DNA of 20,789 nt, taken from positions 1 to 20,789 of IMG/VR virus record IMGVR_UViG_3300021197_000109; one strand, given 5' to 3'. The DNA comes from a virus. Positions 13,293-20,789 of the stretch are shown here, piece by piece; position 1 is the first letter of the stretch, and each line of letters starts with the position of its first letter. The notes under the pieces were generated by a model. That model was not told the origin of the DNA. It did no database searches and saw only the letters and a list, made by a program, of their open reading frames with translations. The position numbers and the translations under genes were made by a program.

Positions 13293-13585
13293 TACCAGAA
13301 TTAAATATAGATTTACCGAAAGACTTTAAGGTAGAGGTTCACACCACTCAGAACCGTGGCTTTACGCCAGAAGAAATAGCAGAACGGTGTGCAGATAAAA
13401 TTATTTCGGTTTCGGACAGTACACATCCTGCAATACAAGAGCAAGTTCATGCTTTTCGAAAACGTATCGTACAGTTGGTAGGGTTTTACTTACGAGAAGC
13501 TGTTAAAAGTGATAGAACTACTGTATATAATGCAATCAAAGACGCAGGTCATCCCGACCTTGCAGAACTTATAAGGAGAATGTGA
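13289..13585 (+). CDS. Small helical conserved phage protein
   Basis: This is 98 residues. After an extended N-terminus (IPELNIDLPKDFKVEVHTTQ), the rest is helical: TPEEIAERCADKIISVSDST, HPAIQEQVHAFRKRIVQLVG and REAVKSDRTTVYNAIKDAGH. I recall the CADKIISVSD-HPAI / Q-FY---A--SDRTT-YN pattern as a small protein always near the connector genes of marine podovirus-like phages, with no assigned role. It may be an assembly chaperone or a minor virion component. It is joined by ATGA to the adaptor gene, and AAGGAG near its end serves the next gene. Confidence 0.7.
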   Translation: MIPELNIDLPKDFKVEVHTTQNRGFTPEEIAERCADKIISVSDSTHPAIQEQVHAFRKRIVQLVGFYLREAVKSDRTTVYNAIKDAGHPDLAELIRRM

Positions 13586-13586
13586 C

Positions 13587-14021
13587 ATGGCCTTTTCAGG
13601 TAACTTCATGTGCACGAGCTTTAAGAAGGAGCTTCTTGAAGCCAAGCACAACTTTTTAAACAGCGGAGGTAGCACCTTTAATCTTGCACTCTATACAAAC
13701 AGTGCTTCTTTTACCGCTGCAACTACAGCATACACCACTTCAAACGAAGTGTCTGGTACAGGATATACAGCAAAAGGTGCGGCTCTTACTCGTGTAGACC
13801 CATCAACAAGTGGAACTACAGCACTCACTGATTTCTCTGATCTTACTTTTAGTACAGCAACAGTCACGGCTCGTGGTGCGTTGATCTTTAATGACAGTGC
13901 ATCAGGGGATCCCACTGTTGTGGTTCTTGATTTTGGTGGTGATAAAACTTCTACCGCAGGTGATTTTACAGTTGTATTTCCAACAGCGGACGCAAGTAAC
14001 GCGATTATCAGGATAGCCTAA
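13587..14021 (+). CDS. Beta-rich virion protein (fibre/decoration type)
   Basis: This is 144 residues. The start MAFSGNFMCTSFKKELLEAK, then HNFLNSGGSTFNLALYTNSA, NEVSGTGYTAKGAALTRVDP and TVTARGALIFNDSASGDPTV, and the end FPTADASNAIIRIA, make up a widely distributed phage structural protein, known to me from marine and roseobacter-type podoviruses and others. It is all-beta with no Cys beyond residue 9 and no TM segment. It probably decorates the tail or head surface; the precise location is unknown. The strong AAGGAG site lies at the end of the preceding gene, and its TAA shares a base with the next ATG. Confidence 0.7.
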   Translation: MAFSGNFMCTSFKKELLEAKHNFLNSGGSTFNLALYTNSASFTAATTAYTTSNEVSGTGYTAKGAALTRVDPSTSGTTALTDFSDLTFSTATVTARGALIFNDSASGDPTVVVLDFGGDKTSTAGDFTVVFPTADASNAIIRIA

Positions 14022-14887
14022 TGGCAGACATCATCGTTCCAATTGGCGGTTGGTCCCGCTTTGGTTGGGGCGAGATGCCTTGGGGTCAGACTAATCTACC
14101 CAAGGCTACAGCTTCAGTTGGCTCTGTAACTGTAGTTGCAGAAGCAAACACGCCCGTCACAGGACTAGCCGCTACAGCTTCAGTGGGTTCTGTTTCTGTG
14201 GTTGCAGAAGCAAACACTTCTGTCACGGGAATTGCAGCTACTGGGTCAGTTGGCTCTGTAACTGTTACAGGATTAGCTAATGTCACAACCACTGGTGTAG
14301 CGGGAACTGGGTCAGTTGGCGCAGCTACGGCTACTGCGGGAGCAAACGCCTCCGTCACAGGGTTAGCTGCCACAGGCTCCGTTGGTACTACTACAGTCGT
14401 TGCAAAGGCTAATGTGTCTCCGACTGGTGTAGCTGCGACAGGAGCAGTTGGCTCTGCAACAATTAGCGGAAAAGCAAATGTACCTGTTACTGGTGTAGCG
14501 GGAACAGGTGCCGTTGGAACTGTTACAGCAAACGCCGCAGCCGATGTTTCGGTGACTGGCCTTGCAGCAACTGGAGGCGTAGGCACCACAACAGTTACTG
14601 GGAAAGCAAATGTACCTGCTACTGGTCTTGCAGGAACGGGTGCCGTTGGCAGCGTTTCAGTTCAGCTTGGCATGACAGTTAATGTGACAGGGTTATCTGC
14701 TACTGGCGAAGTTAGTACAGCCACTGTTACTGTTACCGCAGGAGCCGATGTTTCTGTAACAGGAATAGCCGCCACAGGACAGGTCGGACAAGTTCTTGTA
14801 TGGGGAACCATTGTTCCAAATCAAAATCCGAGTTATACTACAATCAACCCGAGCCAAACACCAAGTTGGACGGATATAGCAGCATAG
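14021..14887 (+). CDS. 22-residue-repeat protein, putative fibre or surface protein
   Basis: This is 288 residues. An aromatic head (IGGWSRFGWGEMPWGQTNLP, residues 8-27) is followed by ten near-regular units from residue 29 to 250. Nine units are 22 residues and the last is 24, of the form A-T-A/G-x-V-G-S-V-T-V ... A-N-V-x-V-T-G-L/V-A. A part unit and a tail with three short imperfect repeats (NQNPSYTTI, NPSQTPSWTDI) end the protein. Alternating Val/Thr/Ala with Gly turns predicts stacked beta hairpins, suited to a thin fibre or a host-binding filament. No Cys, Lys-poor. The gene lies directly before the S74 tail fibre. Copy number at the 66-bp DNA level may vary. Confidence 0.7.
   Translation: MADIIVPIGGWSRFGWGEMPWGQTNLPKATASVGSVTVVAEANTPVTGLAATASVGSVSVVAEANTSVTGIAATGSVGSVTVTGLANVTTTGVAGTGSVGAATATAGANASVTGLAATGSVGTTTVVAKANVSPTGVAATGAVGSATISGKANVPVTGVAGTGAVGTVTANAAADVSVTGLAATGGVGTTTVTGKANVPATGLAGTGAVGSVSVQLGMTVNVTGLSATGEVSTATVTVTAGADVSVTGIAATGQVGQVLVWGTIVPNQNPSYTTINPSQTPSWTDIAA
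14105..14770 (+). repeat. Degenerate tandem 66-bp repeats (about ten copies)
   Basis: The codons for the 22-residue units form a 66-bp period. DNA copies are diverged, yet some stretches two units apart stay nearly identical, for example around 14466-14515 and 14598-14647 (GCAAATGTACCTG-TACTGGT then GG-GCCGTTGG). This suggests unit shuffling by recombination. Confidence 0.85.
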
Positions 14888-14896
14888 GATAGAAAC

Positions 14897-17662
14897 ATGC
14901 CTAGTACATATACATTGAACAACGGTATCGAGCTTGTAGCAACTGGCGAACAGTCAGGCACATGGGGCGATACAACAAATACAAACTTTACACTTTTAGA
15001 TACATCGCTTGATGGTCAGGTTACGGTGACACTAGGAGCCACAGGCTCTTCTGGTTCTCCAAACGCTTTGCCCGTCAGTGATGGCGCAACGTCCAATGGA
15101 CGCAATCGTTTAATAATATTTGCGGACAGCGGTGACCTTGGGGGCACAGCTTTTGTGCAACTAACGCCAAACGACGCAGAAAAAATTATATATGTCCGAA
15201 ACAACCTGTCTGGTTCTCGCAGCATTTTATTGTTTCAAGGAACATACAACGCAAGTAATGACTATGAAGTTCCTGCTGGCACGACTGCGGTTGTGTTTTT
15301 TAACGGTGCAGGTTCTGGTGCGGTAGCAGCAAACGTTTTCAACAACGCACACTTTGATGCGATGAATGTTGTTGGTGGTGTTACAATCACAACTGCTGAT
15401 AACACTGCACAGCTTACTCTTATCTCTACTGATGCTGATGCTAATGCAGGACCTAAATTAAAACTTCGTAGAAATTCAGCTTCACCAGCAGATGATGATT
15501 TAATAGGTGCTTTAGATTGGACCAGTGAAAATTCTGATGGAGATGAGCATGACTTTCTTAATCTTACAGCTAGAATGCGAGATGTTACAGCAGGGAATGA
15601 AGATGTAGCGTATGCTTGGACAGCTTATTTAGGTGGAACAGGAAGAGAAGTACAGTCATTCGTAAATACTGATGCTAGTGCTGCTTCAATGGTATTTAAC
15701 GAAGACTCTCAAGACATAGACTTCCGTGTTGAGACTAATGGAAGAGAAAACACTCTTTTTGTAGATGGTGGTAACGATGCTGTTGTAATAGGTGAGTCTG
15801 TTGCACACACAACAATATCTGGTGGAACTCCTGCTTTTCAAGTTTCTGGAGAGGGGTTTAGAGGTGGGGCTGCAATCGTTAGAAATGATAATGGTGCGTT
15901 TGGACCATTCGTTGCTCTTACAAAAAGTAGAAATACAACTCCAGGAAGTTTTACTATTGTTCAAGATGATGATAATTGTGGTACTATAAGTTGGTTTGCA
16001 GATGACGGAACAAATCTAGATTCTCAAGTCGCAGTTATAGGTGCTTTAATTGATGGCACTCCAGGAGCAAATGACACTCCAGGAAGACTTGTGTTTAGTA
16101 CAACGGCTGATGGTTCTGCTGCTGCAACCGAGAGACTCCGCATATCATCAAATGGCACAATCCTCATTGCCACTGGTTCTGACCTCATTACAAACTCAGC
16201 CAGTGGAATCAATAATATTCGTTTTGGCAATGATGCAGGAGATAGCATCGTTGCTGATAATGCAGGGGTAAACAATGTCTGTATAGGAACAAGTGCAGGG
16301 ACTGCATTGGATTCAGGTGACTCTAATATAGCCATTGGATATAACGCATTAAAAACAGAAGATGATCATGCAAACAACATAGCGATTGGTGCATATGCAC
16401 TAGAAAATCAAGATGCTGGTGCTGATGCTTATAACGTAGCCATTGGCTATAATTCTGGAAATGACATTACCGATGGTCTTCGCAACGTAATTATTGGCGG
16501 CATTGCAGGAGATCAAGCAACCACCATAGATGACTGTGTAATTATTGGGTATAACGCTGGTGGTAATGCCACTATGACAGGCCATGATAACGTATTTATT
16601 GGAAAAGATGCAGGGCAAGAAATATCCAGTGGGCAGCAAAACATATTAATTGGACGAGATGCTGGAACAGCAATGTCTACTACAAGTAATAATGTGGTTA
16701 TAGGACATGAAGCTGCTCAAGCGTCTATAGCAGCCGATCAAGTTATTATTGGACACAAAGCGGGATATACGGGCGATCATGCAAACTCTAGGCGCAATGT
16801 TTTAGTTGGATTAAGTGCAGGATATAATTCTGACCCAACAAGTAGCAACTCGTATGGAAACACGCTTATAGGTGCAGATGCGGGATTTTCAATAACCACT
16901 GGTTATGCAAATTGCATTGTGGGTGGCAACTCTTCTGGTGGAGGAAATTCAGCAGGATATGCTATGAACACAGCAGTTGGAAATAGTTTGTTTGGAGCAG
17001 GTGCGGGTGCTGCTATGACCTCTGGATCAAACAATGTTGTTATTGGTGGTTATGACGGCAACGAAAACGGCTTGGACATCCGCACATCAGACGGCAACAT
17101 CGTGCTGTCAGACGGACTTGGTAATCCTAGGATTACTGTGAATGGCACTGGTGACAGTTTTATAAAACAAAATTTAAGAGTAGGAACCGTAGCAGCGGGA
17201 AATGGAGTAGTTGATTTAAATGGGCGTACTGGGACTTATGTTGTAGATTACATAGATAGCGCTGGAACAAGAAGAATGGTTGTTGTTGCAGGGTCAGGTG
17301 ATCTACAAAACGTAAACAATAGCTACGGTGCTATTTCAGACGTTAAGCTAAAAGAAAACATCACGGATGCAGCATCGCAGTGGGATGACATTAAGGCATT
17401 AACTGTCCGTAAGTACAGCATGAAAGCCGATAATCTTGAGGCACCAAACCAACTTGGTGTTATCGCTCAAGAACTTGAAGCCGCAGGAATGAACGGTCTT
17501 GTATCAGAAGCACCTGACATGGATGCTGATAATAATGACCTTGGCACAACAACTAAGGCTGTTAAATACTCCATCCTATACATGAAAGCAGTCAAGGCAC
17601 TGCAAGAAGCCATGACCCGCATTGAAGCATTAGAAACTAAAGTAGCTGCATTGGAAGGATAA
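14897..17662 (+). CDS. Tail fibre with NxxIGxxAG repeats and S74 self-cleaving chaperone
   Basis: This 921-residue trimeric-fibre candidate would serve host recognition. The N-terminus (STYTLNNGIELVATGEQSGT, then WGDTTN-NF-LLD) is a common phage fibre attachment start. Residues about 150-420 form a beta-rich shaft. About 439-720 carries repeated N-x-x-I-G-x-x-A-G motifs (NNIAIGAYAL, NVFIGKDAG, NILIGRDAG, NVVIGHEA), like the YadA/trimeric-adhesin head. The C-terminal 108 residues are an intramolecular chaperone (peptidase S74): SDVKLKENI gives Ser814 and Lys819, the expected dyad spacing, so autocleavage would fall between Ile813 and Ser814. The end (TRIEALETKVAALEG) is a coiled coil. Codon use shifts in the shaft, suggesting exchange. 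Confidence 0.9.
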   Translation: MPSTYTLNNGIELVATGEQSGTWGDTTNTNFTLLDTSLDGQVTVTLGATGSSGSPNALPVSDGATSNGRNRLIIFADSGDLGGTAFVQLTPNDAEKIIYVRNNLSGSRSILLFQGTYNASNDYEVPAGTTAVVFFNGAGSGAVAANVFNNAHFDAMNVVGGVTITTADNTAQLTLISTDADANAGPKLKLRRNSASPADDDLIGALDWTSENSDGDEHDFLNLTARMRDVTAGNEDVAYAWTAYLGGTGREVQSFVNTDASAASMVFNEDSQDIDFRVETNGRENTLFVDGGNDAVVIGESVAHTTISGGTPAFQVSGEGFRGGAAIVRNDNGAFGPFVALTKSRNTTPGSFTIVQDDDNCGTISWFADDGTNLDSQVAVIGALIDGTPGANDTPGRLVFSTTADGSAAATERLRISSNGTILIATGSDLITNSASGINNIRFGNDAGDSIVADNAGVNNVCIGTSAGTALDSGDSNIAIGYNALKTEDDHANNIAIGAYALENQDAGADAYNVAIGYNSGNDITDGLRNVIIGGIAGDQATTIDDCVIIGYNAGGNATMTGHDNVFIGKDAGQEISSGQQNILIGRDAGTAMSTTSNNVVIGHEAAQASIAADQVIIGHKAGYTGDHANSRRNVLVGLSAGYNSDPTSSNSYGNTLIGADAGFSITTGYANCIVGGNSSGGGNSAGYAMNTAVGNSLFGAGAGAAMTSGSNNVVIGGYDGNENGLDIRTSDGNIVLSDGLGNPRITVNGTGDSFIKQNLRVGTVAAGNGVVDLNGRTGTYVVDYIDSAGTRRMVVVAGSGDLQNVNNSYGAISDVKLKENITDAASQWDDIKALTVRKYSMKADNLEAPNQLGVIAQELEAAGMNGLVSEAPDMDADNNDLGTTTKAVKYSILYMKAVKALQEAMTRIEALETKVAALEG

Positions 17663-17665
17663 ACT

Positions 17666-17911
17666 ATGAGCGAAGATTTAACAGCAGCACAAATTGCAGC
17701 TACCTACGAAGGCATGTTGCATGCTGTGCAATCAATAACAGATATAATTGATGGAAACACATTATCACCATTTAATAACGCTAATAAGCAAGACTATATG
17801 GATAGAAGTGTAGGTCACTTAGAAGCAATGAAAGTTAAAACTTTTTGGACAACAGAAGACATGAGTCCAATTGATGCCGCAATAACTGCTGGCAAAGCAT
17901 GGTCAGAATAG
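17666..17911 (+). CDS. Small conserved helical protein downstream of the fibre
   Basis: This is 81 residues, soluble and helical, with no Cys. MSEDLTAAQIAATYEGMLHA, VQSITDIIDGN, FNNANKQDYMDRSVGHLEAM and KTFWTTEDMSPIDAAITAGK are the recognisable parts. I recall this protein beside fibre genes of marine phages, but do not know its function; a fibre-assembly helper is possible from position alone. It starts 3 bases after the fibre stop, with AAGGAT at normal distance, so it is translated from the same message. It is AT-richer than the nozzle gene, like its right-hand neighbour. Confidence 0.65.
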   Translation: MSEDLTAAQIAATYEGMLHAVQSITDIIDGNTLSPFNNANKQDYMDRSVGHLEAMKVKTFWTTEDMSPIDAAITAGKAWSE

Positions 17912-17922
17912 AGGAGTAGAAC

Positions 17923-18285
17923 ATGGCAATTACATTTACATGGTCTGTAAAAGATATGCACAGAGTAAACTCTACAGGTGCAGTATATAGGGTTGATTGG
18001 ATATGTGTTGGTTTAGATGCTGACAGTAAGGTAACACATAATCGGTCAGGACAGTATATTCACACAGAATTAGATTCAAAAACAGGTTTTAATAAAAGGG
18101 CTACGCCAGATCACACTGCATCAGGTTTTAAAACTTATGCAGACTTAACTGAAGCAGATGTATTAGGTTGGGTTAAAGGTAATGGCGAAGGTGATAGAAT
18201 AGAAGCCTTAATAACAAAGTCAATTAACAGTAAGATAGCTAATCATAATGCAAGCTCAACAGGTGTGCCGTGGGCTGCTGAATAA
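17923..18285 (+). CDS. Small conserved tail-region protein (TEADVLGWVK / GVPW type)
   Basis: This is 120 residues. An N-terminal beta-rich part (FTWSVKDMHRVNSTGAVYRV, DWICVGLDAD) is followed by YADLTEADVLGWVKGNGEGD, a helix and the end HNASSTGVPWAAE. The combination of strand-rich start, L-TE--V-GWVK and a C-terminal G-PW is a pattern I know from many cyanophages and marine phages. It has been given only domain-of-unknown-function status, as I recall. AGGAG precedes the ATG after an 11-base gap. A minor tail or fibre-linked part is likely from context, not from any motif. Confidence 0.65.
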   Translation: MAITFTWSVKDMHRVNSTGAVYRVDWICVGLDADSKVTHNRSGQYIHTELDSKTGFNKRATPDHTASGFKTYADLTEADVLGWVKGNGEGDRIEALITKSINSKIANHNASSTGVPWAAE

Positions 18286-18315
18286 TTTTAACCCCAACCC
18301 CGAAAGGAGATCACA

Positions 18316-18540
18316 ATGGCTGAGAAACAAACAAAAACCATTACGATCAACGGAACTGACTACACTGAAGACCAACTGACAGATCAGCAGAAGGCTATGT
18401 GTAACCATATAGCCGACCTAGATCGTAAGATTGGTTCTACACAGTTTAATCTGGACCAACTGCAAGTCGGCAAAAAAGCCTTTATGGATATGCTGACAAA
18501 GTCATTAGAAGATGCTACGACGGATGTAGCCGCCGAATAA
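18316..18540 (+). CDS. Small conserved protein, TITINGTDYTEDQL type
   Basis: This 74-residue protein has a short beta hairpin start (KQTKTITINGTDYTEDQLTD) and then one long amphipathic helix with heptads (about 26-62, CNHIADLDRKIGSTQFNLDQ, LQVGKKAFMDML), ending acidic. Proteins of the form KTITI-G--Y----L---A-------D-EI--L are widespread in marine phages near tail genes. They are unassigned; the helix suggests a dimer or a binding partner. An excellent AAAGGAG ribosome site precedes the ATG in the 30-base gap. It is separated by 16 bases from the nozzle gene. Confidence 0.65.
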   Translation: MAEKQTKTITINGTDYTEDQLTDQQKAMCNHIADLDRKIGSTQFNLDQLQVGKKAFMDMLTKSLEDATTDVAAE

Positions 18541-18556
18541 ATGCTGGGAGTAACGA

Positions 18557-20671
18557 ATGCCTCTGACCAAACTCCAGTTCCGACCAGGAATTAATAGAGA
18601 AACCACGTCCTATTCTAACGAGGGCGGTTGGTTTGATATGGACAAAGTCAGATTTAGGTTTGGTTACCCTGAAAAAATAGGTGGGTGGGTGAAGTCTTCA
18701 GCCACCTACTTCTTAGGTACATGTCGTGCTTTACACCCATGGGTTGCTCTACAAGGTGAAAGATACCTTGGTGTGGGCACCCATCTTAAATACTACATTA
18801 ACGAGGGTGGTGGCTATAACGATATAACGCCCCTTCGAGTTACTACTTCCGCAGGGGATGTAACGTTTTCCGCAAAAGCGAACACCATCGCTGCTAATGT
18901 AGCTATTGTAGACACTAACATAACACTTACTTCGTCATCAGGGTTTCCAACATCTGGACGAATTAAAATAAACAGTGAGATAATAACCTACGCCGCTATA
19001 TCAGGCAACGTATTACAGGGTTGTTTACGGGGCCAATCAAGCACCACAGCAGCAACCCACACTTCTGGTGACGCAGTTTTATGTGCAACAATCACAGTAA
19101 CAGACAATGACCATGGTGTTTTAGCCAACGATTTTGTCACGTTTTCTGGGGCGGCTTCTTTGGGCGGCAACATTACCGCAGCCATATTAAACCAAGAGTA
19201 TGAAGTTATTTCTGTTGTGAGTGTGAACTCATACCTAATCGAAGCTCGAGATACAGCATCAATAGGGTCTATCACAGGACCCAGTGGACTAGACCCTACT
19301 TTTATTTTTGCATCTACAAGCGACAGTGGCAATGGAGGTTCGAGTGTCGTCGGTGCCTATCAAATTAACACGGGTCTTGACACAACAATTGTAGGAGCAG
19401 GTTGGGGCGCAGGAACATGGGGCCGTGGCACATGGGGCAGTGCAGCTTCGTTGGCGGCATCTGGTCAGACGCTCCGTATTTGGTCGCATGATAACTTTGG
19501 TGAGGATCTCCTTATCAATGTGCGTGATGCGGGTATATATTATTGGGACAAAACCAACGGTACATCAACTCGTGCTGTAGAACTTAGTGGTTTAGTGGGA
19601 GCAAATACGACTCCGACTATTGCTAAAAAGGTACTTGTCTCAGATAGAGATAGACACGTTATAGCTTTTGGTTGTGACCCACAGGATAACATCGGGGTTC
19701 AAGATCCGTTGCTCATACGGTTCTCGGACCAGGCATCTCTTACCGATTGGGCATCCACAGCAACCAATACAGCAGGTGACTTGCGACTTGGTTCTGGGTC
19801 AGAAATTATTACTGCTGTAGAAACACGGCAACAAGTTATAGTATTTACGGATGTTTCGCTCCACGCAATGCAGTTCCTCGGACCACCGTTTACTTTTGGT
19901 ATCAACACTGTGTCAGAAAACATTACGATTGCTAGTCCATTGGCAGCGATTGCTATTGAGGACCAGATATACTGGATGGGTGCGGAAGAGTTTTACGTTT
20001 ACTCAGGTAACGTGCAACGCCTACCATGTTCCGTTCGAGACTATGTGTTTAGTGATATCAACACTGATCAGTTAGAAAAAGTTACAGCGTCAACAAACAC
20101 GGCGTTTTCTGAAGTATGGTGGTTCTATCCGTCAGCTTCGAGCAGCGAATGCGATAAGTACGTTGTGTATAACTATCAGCAACAGATTTGGTACTACGGA
20201 TCTTTGAACCGCACAGTCTGGTTGGATCGTGGCGTGGAAAGTTTCCCAGTTGCGGCAAGCACAGATCATGCTTTGTACTTTCATGAACGAGGTTTCGATG
20301 ACGGATCAACCGTTCCAGACAGTGCTATCACGTCGTTTATCGAAAGTAGTCAGATGTCGATTGGTGACGGGGATAACTTTGTGTTCTTACGCAAGTTAAT
20401 ACCTGACTTAACGTTCCGAGACAGCACGGCGGCGGCTCCGTCAGCCACAATGACACTTCAAACGCGCAATTATCCAGGTGGTGCATACCTTCAAACCAAT
20501 AGTAAAACAGTCACAAAAACAGCATCAGTGCCTGTGGAGCAGTGGACTAATGAAGTAAACGTCCGTCTTCGAGGGCGGTCCTTTGCCTTTAAAATAGAAA
20601 CAACAGACACAGGTGTGGGTTGGAGACTTGGTTCTCCAAGGGTAGAAGTGCAGCCTGACGGGATGCGGTAA
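18557..20671 (+). CDS. Tail nozzle / hub protein, P22 gp10-like stabilisation protein
   Basis: This 704-residue protein begins MPLTKLQFRPGINRETTSYS, NEGGWFDMDKVRFRFGYPEK, IGGW, a start typical of podovirus nozzle proteins that seal the head after packaging (P22 gp10 class). Repeated beta-propeller-like blades follow: LLINVRDAGIYYWDKTNG (319-336), VLVSDRDRHVIAFGCDPQDN, SDQASLTDWAS, IVFTDVSLHAMQFLG, IYWMGAEEFYVYSG, WWFYPSASSSECDKYVVYNY and ALYFHERGFDDG. Two modular insertions lie near the N-terminus (about 116-175 and 179-235), and a GWGAGTWGRGTWG segment is at 282-294. RBS GGGAG. Its TAA shares a base with the next ATG. The gp10-like call is a recalled resemblance, but position and pattern fit well. 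Confidence 0.8.
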   Translation: MPLTKLQFRPGINRETTSYSNEGGWFDMDKVRFRFGYPEKIGGWVKSSATYFLGTCRALHPWVALQGERYLGVGTHLKYYINEGGGYNDITPLRVTTSAGDVTFSAKANTIAANVAIVDTNITLTSSSGFPTSGRIKINSEIITYAAISGNVLQGCLRGQSSTTAATHTSGDAVLCATITVTDNDHGVLANDFVTFSGAASLGGNITAAILNQEYEVISVVSVNSYLIEARDTASIGSITGPSGLDPTFIFASTSDSGNGGSSVVGAYQINTGLDTTIVGAGWGAGTWGRGTWGSAASLAASGQTLRIWSHDNFGEDLLINVRDAGIYYWDKTNGTSTRAVELSGLVGANTTPTIAKKVLVSDRDRHVIAFGCDPQDNIGVQDPLLIRFSDQASLTDWASTATNTAGDLRLGSGSEIITAVETRQQVIVFTDVSLHAMQFLGPPFTFGINTVSENITIASPLAAIAIEDQIYWMGAEEFYVYSGNVQRLPCSVRDYVFSDINTDQLEKVTASTNTAFSEVWWFYPSASSSECDKYVVYNYQQQIWYYGSLNRTVWLDRGVESFPVAASTDHALYFHERGFDDGSTVPDSAITSFIESSQMSIGDGDNFVFLRKLIPDLTFRDSTAAAPSATMTLQTRNYPGGAYLQTNSKTVTKTASVPVEQWTNEVNVRLRGRSFAFKIETTDTGVGWRLGSPRVEVQPDGMR

Positions 20672-20789
20672 TGTCCAGAAACCTTGTCCTTCCCTTCTTT
20701 CCAGTTGCACCGCCAGACTACAATCAACAGTATCTTGAAGAAATTGTACGCTCGTTTTCTGTATATCTTGAGCAAATGCAAAACCCAGG
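20671..20789 (+). CDS. Conserved virion protein, 3'-partial
   Basis: Only 39 residues plus part of the next codon lie in the window. MSRNLVLPFFPVAPPDYNQQ, YLEEIVRSFSVYLEQMQNP is open to the end. The start LVLPFFP-PP--YN--Y--E--RSF--YL-Q--NPG is one I recognise from small structural proteins next to nozzle genes in many marine phages, where the remainder is beta-rich. It begins with a one-base TAATG overlap of the nozzle gene, so it is in the same operon. No function is established that I know of; a minor tail protein is likely. Confidence 0.7.
   Translation, partial: MSRNLVLPFFPVAPPDYNQQYLEEIVRSFSVYLEQMQNP

Noticed and set aside
14086-14589. 167-residue minus-strand ORF rich in Pro, Val and Thr
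   Set aside because: It is the antisense image of the 66-bp repeats, which keep several frames open; no start signal.
1-20789. tRNA genes, integrase, attachment sites or insertion sequences
   Set aside because: I looked for cloverleaf-like segments, recombinase motifs and long inverted repeats in the few gaps and saw none.

Overview
The window is a contiguous block of structural, assembly and lysis genes from a tailed double-stranded DNA phage. The short-tailed (podovirus-like) tail genes and the family resemblances point to an uncultured marine phage of the type recovered from seawater metagenomes. All credible genes lie on the + strand, are packed with 0-15 base gaps or ATGA/TAATG overlaps, and most have AGGAG-type ribosome binding sites. 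I see no integrase, tRNA, transposase, CRISPR array or replication gene. The host cannot be read from this window; a marine bacterium is the likely guess.

Layout. (1) 1-2411: portal protein, with its 5' end outside the window. (2) 2414-4955: an AT-richer run of small membrane proteins (a coiled-coil TM protein, a C-terminal TM protein, a short TM protein, a short soluble protein, an EF-hand plus 2-TM protein, a 3TM-type holin and a 2-TM protein). It ends in an M15-family peptidase endolysin, so it is a lysis module placed between the portal and the capsid assembly genes. (3) 5005-8627: capsid assembly, namely a small conserved protein, a GroES-like co-chaperonin, a scaffold, a virion-associated protein, a putative decoration protein and the major capsid protein. 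A strong UUCG-loop terminator follows at about 8676-8705. (4) 8784-11679: two small beta-rich putative virion proteins, then a string of very small, basic, Cys- or Gly-rich proteins. Several share a GG-V motif and an Arg-x-Phe C-terminus, and one is made of 11-residue tandem repeats. A 48-residue gene here (11533-11679) is too short for ordinary ORF cut-offs. (5) 11684-14021: head-to-tail connector genes (a P22 gp4-like adaptor, an adaptor/collar protein and small partners) and a beta-rich virion protein. (6) 14021-18540: a 22-residue-repeat protein, a 921-residue tail fibre with a self-cleaving S74 chaperone domain, and three small tail-region proteins. (7) 18557-20671: a large tail nozzle/hub (P22 gp10-like) protein, followed by the start of another conserved virion protein cut by the window end.

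How it works together. Scaffold, portal, capsid and decoration proteins build the prohead, probably helped by host GroEL with the phage GroES-like partner. Connector and nozzle proteins close the head, and the fibre and repeat proteins are candidates for host contact. The holin-like proteins would release the signal-less M15 endolysin. Nothing here is a clearly new defence or mobile system. The most notable signals are the calcium-binding-type EF-hand loop in the lysis cassette, the shared tail motifs of the tiny basic proteins, the repeat proteins, and the mosaic composition of the lysis module and fibre. Family identities are from memory of sequence patterns, not from searches.
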